Positions 17,573 to 24,549 of a stretch of DNA of 64,000 bases are shown here, one piece after another. Source of the DNA: Paenibacillus sp. MMS20-IR301 (GTDB taxonomy: Bacteria; Bacillota; Bacilli; Paenibacillales; Paenibacillaceae); contig NZ_CP135275.1 of assembly GCF_032302195.1 (NCBI RefSeq), positions 1,674,001 to 1,738,000 of the forward strand, in the 5' to 3' direction. Every line of letters begins with the position of its first letter. Within the stretch, counting starts at the first letter, position 1. The translations under genes were made by a program, and so were the position numbers. Under the pieces are notes generated by a model. That model searched no databases, had not been told where the DNA came from, and was given only the letters and a program-made list of their open reading frames with translations.

Positions 17573-18895
17573 CTACTCGCTGTGCACTGGAGCATCCTCG
17601 GCAACCTGCGGGTGAATGACAATCTCAACCCGGCGGATCCGGTGGCGGTTCATCTCGCGGACAGTCAATGTAACATGCCCGTACTCATGGCTTTTGCCGA
17701 CAACCGGTTCTTCCAGGTGGCTGTACAGCCATCCGCCGATCGTAGTCACTTCCTCGTCATGGAAATCGAGTCCTGTAAGATCCTTGATCTCCAGCAGGGA
17801 CACATTGCCGTCAAACAGATAATGATTGTCGCTCAGCAGCTCAACATTCTTGCGTTCATCACCGTCGAATTCATCGCGGATTTCGCCGACGATCTCTTCC
17901 AGGATGTCTTCAATGGTAATGAGTCCTGAGGTTCCGCCGTATTCGTCAAGCAGTAGGGCGATATGTACGCGTTCCTTCTGCATGCGGGTCAGCAGCGTCT
18001 TCACCGGCGTTACTTCCGAGACGGTCAGCAGCGGCAGGATCAGGCTTTTGAAATCGAAATCCGGGTTGTTATCGTATTGCAGGTACAGCTGTTTGGTGTT
18101 GATCATGCCGATGATATTGTCTTTACTGCCGTCAGCCACTGGGAAACGTGTATACTGCTCTTTACGGATGATTGCAATATTCTCCTGCAGCGAGTGATCG
18201 GTGAACAGACATACCATATCTGTCCGGGGAACCATGATTTCCTTGGCCAGCATCTCATCAAAGGTGAAAATCCGGTTAACATAACCGTATTCCGCTTTGT
18301 TGATTTTGCCGCTCTCATAGCTCTCGGACAAGATCAGACGGATCTCGTCTTCACTGTGGGCGTCGCCGTGCTCGCTGGCAGGCTTCATCCCGAACATACG
18401 GACGAGCAGGTTGGCGGAACCGTTCATGAGCCAAATCAACGGGTACAATACTCTGTAGAACCAAATAATCAGCGGTGCGGTAACCTGACCAATTTTCTCC
18501 GGAATGTTTATAGCGGCCGTCTTCGGTGCTAGTTCACCGACAACGACGTGCAGGAATGTTGCGATAATGAAAGCCAGTGCGAACGCGATTGGCTCGCTGA
18601 CACTGTGGCTCAGATTCGTCAGGTCGAATACGGGAATGAGCAGCTGCTCAAAGGCAGGCTCTGCAAGTGCCCCGATTCCGAGCGCCGTAATGGTGATCCC
18701 CAGCTGGCAGGCGGAGAGATAACCGTCAAGGTTGGCAGCTACCCGCTGTACCGCGAGTGCATTCTTCTTCCCGTCGAGCACCATTTGGCTGACCTGGCTT
18801 CCTCTTAATCTCACTACTGCAAACTCCGTTGCTACAAAAAATGCGGTTAAAATAATCAAAATTGCCACGAGCGTCAAACTAAGTCCTATACCCAT
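17573..18895 (-). CDS. CNNM/HlyC-type membrane protein (hemolysin family)
   Basis: The product has 440 residues. An N-terminal DUF21 domain with about four membrane segments (residues 1-200) is followed by two CBS domains (MVPRTDMVCLF... and the region ending GGTSGLITIEDILEEIVGEI) and a C-terminal CorC/HlyC domain (YLFDGNVSLLEIKDLTG). Proteins of this architecture are linked to Mg2+ export or divalent cation balance. The ATG at 18895 is chosen because AAAGGGATGG precedes it; the upstream ATG at 18940 overlaps a palindrome-rich promoter region. Confidence 0.9.
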   Translation of the reverse strand: MGIGLSLTLVAILIILTAFFVATEFAVVRLRGSQVSQMVLDGKKNALAVQRVAANLDGYLSACQLGITITALGIGALAEPAFEQLLIPVFDLTNLSHSVSEPIAFALAFIIATFLHVVVGELAPKTAAINIPEKIGQVTAPLIIWFYRVLYPLIWLMNGSANLLVRMFGMKPASEHGDAHSEDEIRLILSESYESGKINKAEYGYVNRIFTFDEMLAKEIMVPRTDMVCLFTDHSLQENIAIIRKEQYTRFPVADGSKDNIIGMINTKQLYLQYDNNPDFDFKSLILPLLTVSEVTPVKTLLTRMQKERVHIALLLDEYGGTSGLITIEDILEEIVGEIRDEFDGDERKNVELLSDNHYLFDGNVSLLEIKDLTGLDFHDEEVTTIGGWLYSHLEEPVVGKSHEYGHVTLTVREMNRHRIRRVEIVIHPQVAEDAPVHSE

Positions 18896-18934
18896 ATAAT
18901 CTTTACCATCCCTTTCGTCCCTAAAATAGGGTAT

Positions 18935-18959
18935 ACTCATATTATGAGTTCATATGAAC
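18935..18959. promoter_or_regulatory. Two overlapping palindromes in a divergent promoter region
   Basis: ACTCATA-T-TATGAGT (18935-18949) overlaps GTTCATATGAAC (18948-18959). Both are perfect. They lie between the divergent CNNM/HlyC and DUF1836 genes and could be binding sites for one or two regulators. Confidence 0.45.
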
Positions 18960-19010
18960 CTATTGTACGAACTTTTCAGTGAAATATCAAATGGTGGAGG
19001 GTTGCCATCT

Positions 19011-19778
19011 ATGGAAGCTTTTACACTTAGCCGGATAGAGATGTCCGGACTATTACTGTCTCTAAGTGAACACTCGGAGCGGAGGCCGCTCCATATTCTG
19101 CAGGAAGCCTGGACCAAATTCCACCGCGAAGAGGTCCGTGAGGGGACGTCATTGCCCGCTTTTCTGTCCACCGACATTCCTCCGATTCTGCACAAGCTGA
19201 TCAAAGGCGGCAGCGTCAAGGGACTGTCCCTTGGTGAAATCGCTGCGCTCGGCAGTCTGATTGAGTATTCCACACTGTCCGTCACGGCTATGCAGAACTG
19301 GGTAAAACGGGATTTCAAGGAGTATCTGGGACATCCGCGCGAAGGGAAGAAATATTCAATTAATCAGGCGGCGCTTCTATTTATAATAGATGATCTTAAG
19401 GCAGCACTTGATTTCGAGAGTATCCGCCAGCTGTTCCGGATGCTGTTCCTGGCGCCTGAGCGCGACGACGATGATCTGGTTGAGCCGGCACAGCTGTATC
19501 ACGGTTATGCAGAGCTGTTCGAGGAGATCAAGACCCGTTCCCCGCTGCCGGCGGAAGGACAGGCGCTCCGCGGGAATCCCAGGGAATACTTGTGGAAATC
19601 CGACAACGGACTGAGGTCATCCATGGAGGGCATGATGAAGCGGCTCAGCCATCTGACGAGATCACAGCGTGATGCGGTACAGAATATGCTGCTGATTGCG
19701 GCGATATCCGTGCAGACCTGTTATTTTCAGGCGATGGCGCGGCAATATTTCAATGCGGTGTTATTCCTTGATTTTTGA
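19011..19778 (+). CDS. DUF1836 domain-containing protein
   Basis: The product has 255 residues from the ATG at 19011, which follows GGTGGAGGG. The DUF1836 domain covers roughly residues 40-160 and includes a helix-turn-helix-like stretch (LSVTAMQNWVKRDFKEYLG) followed by GKKYSINQAALLFIIDDLKAALDF. DUF1836 proteins of Firmicutes are thought to bind DNA, but no target is established here. It is divergent from the CNNM/HlyC gene, with overlapping palindromes between them. Confidence 0.88.
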   Translation: MEAFTLSRIEMSGLLLSLSEHSERRPLHILQEAWTKFHREEVREGTSLPAFLSTDIPPILHKLIKGGSVKGLSLGEIAALGSLIEYSTLSVTAMQNWVKRDFKEYLGHPREGKKYSINQAALLFIIDDLKAALDFESIRQLFRMLFLAPERDDDDLVEPAQLYHGYAELFEEIKTRSPLPAEGQALRGNPREYLWKSDNGLRSSMEGMMKRLSHLTRSQRDAVQNMLLIAAISVQTCYFQAMARQYFNAVLFLDF

Positions 19779-19863
19779 ACCGCAGGATTCTAGAATGTGT
19801 AAGAGAAACTAGTCTTGCCGCGTGCGGGATTAGCCGGAATCAGGGAAGAGGTGCTTAAGCGGG

Positions 19864-21078
19864 ATGGGCGGAATGACGCTGATGAGGAATCCGAAGCAAA
19901 GAAAGCTGCTGTTTAGTGCAGGTCTCAGCTGGATGTTTGATGCGATGGATGTAGGGATGATCTCTTTTGTTGTGGCTGCGCTGGCGAAGGAATGGGCGCT
20001 CGGTCCGGAAAAGATCGGATATTTAACAAGTATTAATTCCGTAGGGATGGCTGTCGGAGCAGCAGCGGCGGGAATACTCGCGGACCGCTTCGGCCGCAAA
20101 TCCGTGCTGCTGTGGACACTGCTGATTTTCTCGATTGCCAGCGGCCTGTCGGCATTCGCTGCAGGATATGTAATGCTGAGTGTACTGCGCTTCATCGCCG
20201 GCTTCGGGCTGGGCGGAGAGCTGCCGGTAGCCTCAACGCTGGTGTCGGAGAGCATGCCGGTCAAAGAGAGAGGACGGGCTGTCGTGCTACTGGAGAGCTT
20301 CTGGGCACTTGGCTGGATTCTGTCGGCGCTGATTGCTTACTTCGTCATTCCGGATTACGGCTGGCGGATCGCTTTTGCCATCGGTGCTGTACCGGCACTC
20401 TATGCGCTGTATCTGCGCAAGGCGATTGATGACTCGCCGAAGTTCGCCGAGATTAAGAAGGCAACGGCGGTATCCCTGCGGAATCGTATTGCCGCAGTCT
20501 GGTCCCCGGAATACCGCCGTTCGACCATAATGCTGTGGATTCTCTGGTTCACAGTTGTGTTCTCCTACTACGGAATGTTCCTGTGGCTGCCGACAGTCAT
20601 GGTGCTTAAAGGCTTCAGTCTGGTCCGCAGCTTTGAATATGTGCTGATCATGACGCTCGCTCAGCTGCCGGGTTATTTCACCGCTGCTTACTTCATCGAG
20701 AAGTTCGGCCGCAAGTTCGTGCTTGTCATCTATCTGCTGCTGACTGCAGTCAGCGCAGCCTGGTTCGGCAATTCCACGACGGAGGGGATGCTGATGGCCG
20801 CCGGTATCTGCTTGTCCTTCTTCAATCTGGGTGCCTGGGGCGGCATGTATGCCTACACGCCTGAGCTGTATCCGACAGCCGTCCGTTCAACAGGTGCGGG
20901 TCTTGCCACCTCCTTTGGCCGGATTGGCGGGATTATTGCACCAACGCTTGTCGGCATAATGGTCGGCAAATCGGTGGCGATCGGGTCCATCTTCATGCTG
21001 TTCTTCGTAACCATAGTAATCGGTGCAGCTGCCGTTCTGTTCCTTGGGAAGGAAACGAAGGGGATGGAGCTGCAGTAG
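19864..21078 (+). CDS. MFS transporter, sugar/aromatic acid symporter type
   Basis: The 404-residue protein has twelve predicted hydrophobic segments. The loop motif ADRFGRKSVLLWTLL and the segment 4-5 region (FIAGFGLGGELPVASTLVSE) match the sugar porter and aromatic-acid symporter branch, and the DSPKF segment follows segment 6. A second motif copy, EKFGRKFVLV, lies in the C-terminal half. A start at 19864 is likely (AGAGGTG upstream), but ATG 19873 is also possible. It is probably an importer of an organic acid or sugar. Confidence 0.88.
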   Translation: MGGMTLMRNPKQRKLLFSAGLSWMFDAMDVGMISFVVAALAKEWALGPEKIGYLTSINSVGMAVGAAAAGILADRFGRKSVLLWTLLIFSIASGLSAFAAGYVMLSVLRFIAGFGLGGELPVASTLVSESMPVKERGRAVVLLESFWALGWILSALIAYFVIPDYGWRIAFAIGAVPALYALYLRKAIDDSPKFAEIKKATAVSLRNRIAAVWSPEYRRSTIMLWILWFTVVFSYYGMFLWLPTVMVLKGFSLVRSFEYVLIMTLAQLPGYFTAAYFIEKFGRKFVLVIYLLLTAVSAAWFGNSTTEGMLMAAGICLSFFNLGAWGGMYAYTPELYPTAVRSTGAGLATSFGRIGGIIAPTLVGIMVGKSVAIGSIFMLFFVTIVIGAAAVLFLGKETKGMELQ

Positions 21079-21112
21079 GGCGGATCGCTTATTTCTATCC
21101 GCTATATACAAT

Positions 21113-21160
21113 GAGGCTGTCTCTAAGTAGGAGCTCTACTTACTTGAGGCAGCTTCTTTT
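21113..21160 (+). terminator. Terminator-like hairpin after MFS gene
   Basis: GAGGCTGTCTC-TAAGTAG (21113-21130) pairs with 21136-21155 with a small bulge and is followed by a T-rich stretch. Confidence 0.65.
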
Positions 21161-21301
21161 CAATTTCAAGGCCTGCTTTCGCTATTGCGGCTCATAGGGG
21201 AACTATAGTATATTCATAAAAGAGACGCAAACGAACGTTCCCGTCATCTGCCTGAGTGCAGCGGGATACGCACATTCAAGATCTTGAGGTGCAAGCCAGA
21301 G

Positions 21302-21316
21302 CCCCACATTGTGGGG
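21302..21316 (+). repeat. CCCCAC-hairpin repeat, copy 1
   Basis: CCCCAC-ATT-GTGGGG, with AAGCCAGAG before it and TTGATTTT after it. It is the most divergent of four copies found in the window. Confidence 0.6.
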
Positions 21317-21343
21317 TTGATTTTCGGGGTCCCCGCAAAGTAC

Positions 21344-21390
21344 CTGAGTAATCCTCGAAGCTAAAGCCCCACATTGTGGGGTTATTTTAT
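21344..21390 (+). repeat. CCCCAC-hairpin repeat, copy 2
   Basis: TGAGTAATCCTCGAAGCTAA leads into CCCCAC-ATT-GTGGGG (21367-21381) and TTATTTTAT. The lead and tail are shared with copies at 43995 and 52919. This copy lies about 100 bases before the TerB-domain gene. Confidence 0.7.
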
Positions 21391-21493
21391 ATGGAGTAAG
21401 TCTAGGCCTGTGTCTGCGTGATTGCCCCGTAGGGCCAATAGGATATGATATAATGGTGAGAATTATTACGGCACACTAATGGAGCGGGTAAGT

Positions 21494-23179
21494 ATGGCTA
21501 AAGACAGGCAGGGCCTGCATTTCTCCGAGCTGGTATGGGAGAGTACGGAGCAGAATATGGCGATTCCGCCGCGCAGTTCAGCAGAAGCTGCAATTCCGGT
21601 GAAGCCTCCGGCAGGTCCGGGCGCTGCGGGCAGGAGGAAATCTTCCGGGGAAGAAACGGTCCAGCTTCAATTGTGGGACATGGAAGAAACCGCGGAGCCG
21701 GTAACGACAACTGAAGGCCAGTTTGTCCACCGTGCCCGGGAGCTTGCAGAACATAAGGAGCCTGCGGCATTGTTTGTTCCTTTCAAAAGCTATTGGCCGA
21801 CTTACGGGCATATGACCGGCGCGCAGAGCAGGTGGTATTTCTTCTGGCGGGATGAGGTGCGGCAGGGACGTTATCCGAAGACCGACCTTTCTTATATTTT
21901 CTTGAATGTGTACGAGCTGCTTAATGGTGTAGGCTGGGACGAGCCGCTGGACGGCTGCCGGCAGCTGAATCTGCTCTGGGAAGCCTACCGGGATCAATAC
22001 AAACGCCTGGACCAGTACCTTGGCGGCTGGATTGCTGATTTCTCATTCGTGCATAAGCTGGAGATTCCGCTCACGGGCATTGTTGCTCGTTCCCGCGGCC
22101 TGGCCGGCGATCTGGCGGAGCTGGAGCTTGTACGCTGTCTGTCCTCGGCTCCGGAGCAGCTTAGCTTCGAAGTGCTGACGGTCATGTCGGATTATGATAT
22201 CAGCAAGTCCAAATTCTATCTCGGTGACGGCAAAGCAGCGGCGGAGCGGTATATTCCCCAGGTCGTGGCCTTAATTGATGCTTATGTTGCCCGCAAACAC
22301 GGCTCGAATCTGATCACGATGTTCCCGCCCGGACCGTCAGTTGTCCGTGAGCGTTATTTGTTCCGCAGTGCGGTATACGACATCTCGCTTTATGGTTACT
22401 CTGTGCTTGTACCGGTAGTGCGGATCAGCAAGTCCCCTCCGCTGCGCAGTCTGATTACACGATTGTTCCGGCTGACGGAGAACAAGCTTCGTGCGCTTAT
22501 GGGCTACCGGGGCAGGCTTAAGGATGTCAAAGTGGATGCAGATATGGAAGAGCTGGTGACCCGGTTTCTGGAGCGTGAATTCCGCAAGGCGGAGCAGGAA
22601 GAGAAAGGCCCGGCAGTTGTTATTGACCAGCGGAGGCTGGAGCAGCTGGAGACTGATTCCGAGGTGGTGCGGGCACTGCTTACGGTGGAGGAAGCTGCCG
22701 AGCAGTTGGGCACTGGGACAACGGAAGATGCACATGATAAACAGAATGCAGAGGATACAGATTTAGACGGCGCTAATACAGATAATAAAGATAGAATTCT
22801 GGAAGCTGCGGTAGAAGCTGCTGAAGCTGCTGTAGAAGAAACGGTGGAGGCTGCTATGGAAAAAGTGGTAGAGGCTGCTGCCAAAGCTGCTGTAGTAGAA
22901 AAAGCGGATACTCCGTATCCTTCCGGCGATCCGGAAGCTGACAGCTGGATGCTCTTCGCGGCCGCGCTTAGCCCCCTCCAGTGTCAAGCGTTGCTTGCAC
23001 TGGCAGAGGAAGCCGGACCAGCGAAGGTACAGCGCCTGGCAGCAGGCGGCGGGACAATGGCCGAACTGCTGTTCGATGAGATTAATGAGCTGGCTATGGA
23101 CATGCTTGGCGATCTCATTATAGACGGCGAAGAGCTGACTGAGGAAAGCAGATCCAGGCTGCATTATATAAAGAGGTGA
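21494..23179 (+). CDS. sngA: TerB-N/TerB-C domain protein, Shango SngA-like
   Basis: The 561-residue protein has a proline-rich N-terminus. A TerB-N region follows at about residues 90-230 (FVPFKSYWPTYGHMTGAQSR, WRDEVRQGRYPKTDLSYIFL). After a long middle part comes an Ala/Glu-rich linker near residues 430-480, then a TerB-C domain at about 480-561 ending in INELAMDMLGDLIIDGEE. TerB modules bind metal or act as scaffolds in stress and defence systems. The ATG at 21494 follows GGAGCGGG. An ATPase and a helicase follow directly, the composition of the Shango anti-phage system. The name is assigned by context and domain match. Confidence 0.7.
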   Translation: MAKDRQGLHFSELVWESTEQNMAIPPRSSAEAAIPVKPPAGPGAAGRRKSSGEETVQLQLWDMEETAEPVTTTEGQFVHRARELAEHKEPAALFVPFKSYWPTYGHMTGAQSRWYFFWRDEVRQGRYPKTDLSYIFLNVYELLNGVGWDEPLDGCRQLNLLWEAYRDQYKRLDQYLGGWIADFSFVHKLEIPLTGIVARSRGLAGDLAELELVRCLSSAPEQLSFEVLTVMSDYDISKSKFYLGDGKAAAERYIPQVVALIDAYVARKHGSNLITMFPPGPSVVRERYLFRSAVYDISLYGYSVLVPVVRISKSPPLRSLITRLFRLTENKLRALMGYRGRLKDVKVDADMEELVTRFLEREFRKAEQEEKGPAVVIDQRRLEQLETDSEVVRALLTVEEAAEQLGTGTTEDAHDKQNAEDTDLDGANTDNKDRILEAAVEAAEAAVEETVEAAMEKVVEAAAKAAVVEKADTPYPSGDPEADSWMLFAAALSPLQCQALLALAEEAGPAKVQRLAAGGGTMAELLFDEINELAMDMLGDLIIDGEELTEESRSRLHYIKR

Positions 23180-23187
23180 GAACAGGA

Positions 23188-24549
23188 ATGAGTTCATCAG
23201 ATAACCTATCAGGAGCGAACCCGTCAGGAGCGAATGTGCTGAAAATACCGAAGCGGATCACTACCGCACTCGTTAACTCGCTGACCGCAGGCGTTGTGCC
23301 GCGGATCGGCCTTGAACATATTGCTGTCGGCCGCCGGCCGGAGGTTGAAGCGATTCTCCGCGATATGGAGAATATTGCTGACGGCGGCGCTGCCTTCAAG
23401 CTGATTACCGGCAAATTCGGCAGCGGCAAAAGCTTTCTGCTGCAGATCATCCGCAATTACGCTATGGACCGGGATTTCGTGGTCGCCGATGCTGACCTGT
23501 CACCTGAACGGCGGCTTGTCGGTACGAAGGGACAGGGACTGGCCACTTACCGCGAGCTTATGAGCCATCTGTCGACCCGCACGCGGCCGGACGGCGGAGC
23601 GCTGGAGATTATGCTGCAGAAATGGATTATGACGCTGCAGCAGGCCGTGATGCAGGAGAAGGGCTGTGGTCCGGATGATCCGGGGCTGGCCGGGGAAGTG
23701 GAGCAGCGGATCTATGCCGTAGCATCAGGAATGCGCGGGCTTGTGCACGGCTTTGACTTCGCCAAGGTGCTGGCTTCTTACTGGAACGGGCATAAGCTGG
23801 CTGATGACGGGCTGAAGCAGGACTCCTTGCGCTGGCTGCGCGGTGAGTTTGCCACCCGTACAGAAGCAAGGAAAGCGCTTGGTGTTGGGGTCATCATTGA
23901 TGATGACAACTGGTATGACTATATGAAGCTGTGGGCGGAATTCACCGGAGCCATCGGATACAAGGGCTTGCTGCTGTTCATAGATGAAGGAGTGAACCTC
24001 TATAAGATTACGAACAGCATCTCACGCCAGAGCAACTACGAGAAGCTGCTGACGATGTTTAACGACACGATGCAGGGCAAGGCGGAGCGGCTGGGCATCT
24101 TCGTAGGCGGAACCCCGCAGTTCGTTGAGGATCACCGGCGCGGCTTGTTCAGCTATGAAGCGCTTCGCTCCCGGCTTGTTGCCGGACGATATGCCGGGGC
24201 CGGGCTGAACAACTTTACCGGCCCGATTATTGCCCTGGACATGCTCTCCCACGAGGAGATCCTGATTCTGCTGCAGAAGCTGCGGGATATTCATGCCCTG
24301 CACTATGGATATGAAGCCGGGCTGACACAAGCGCAGCTGGTGCATTTTATGGAAGAGGCCGTCGGGCGGCTGGGTGCGGAAGAACTGCTCACTGCGCGCG
24401 AGGTGGTGCGTGATTTCATGGATCTGCTGCATACGCTGAGCCAGCATCCGGACATTACGTTCGAGCAGCTGGTCGGGGAACGGACTTCGCGGCCTGCCGA
24501 GACCGGGCAGAACGAATTGGACGGCTTCCTGGCGGAGTTTGACCTATGA
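23188..24549 (+). CDS. sngB: P-loop ATPase (DUF2791/BrxD-like), Shango SngB-like
   Basis: The 453-residue protein is an AAA-type ATPase. Walker A is GKFGSGKS at residues 75-82, and Walker B is LLLFIDEG near residue 264, followed by a NLYKI segment. This pattern and the N-terminal RRPEVEAILRDMENI stretch match the DUF2791/BrxD-like ATPases of BREX and Shango systems. The ATG at 23188 follows AACAGGA; a GTG at 23176 overlapping the sngA stop is the alternative. The stop overlaps the sngC start as ATGA, so the two proteins are co-translated and probably act as one complex on DNA. Confidence 0.72.
   Translation: MSSSDNLSGANPSGANVLKIPKRITTALVNSLTAGVVPRIGLEHIAVGRRPEVEAILRDMENIADGGAAFKLITGKFGSGKSFLLQIIRNYAMDRDFVVADADLSPERRLVGTKGQGLATYRELMSHLSTRTRPDGGALEIMLQKWIMTLQQAVMQEKGCGPDDPGLAGEVEQRIYAVASGMRGLVHGFDFAKVLASYWNGHKLADDGLKQDSLRWLRGEFATRTEARKALGVGVIIDDDNWYDYMKLWAEFTGAIGYKGLLLFIDEGVNLYKITNSISRQSNYEKLLTMFNDTMQGKAERLGIFVGGTPQFVEDHRRGLFSYEALRSRLVAGRYAGAGLNNFTGPIIALDMLSHEEILILLQKLRDIHALHYGYEAGLTQAQLVHFMEEAVGRLGAEELLTAREVVRDFMDLLHTLSQHPDITFEQLVGERTSRPAETGQNELDGFLAEFDL

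Noticed and set aside
21302..21390. Riboswitch before the SngA-like gene
   Set aside because: The hairpins are copies of a dispersed repeat found before or after unrelated genes, so they are not a dedicated ligand sensor.
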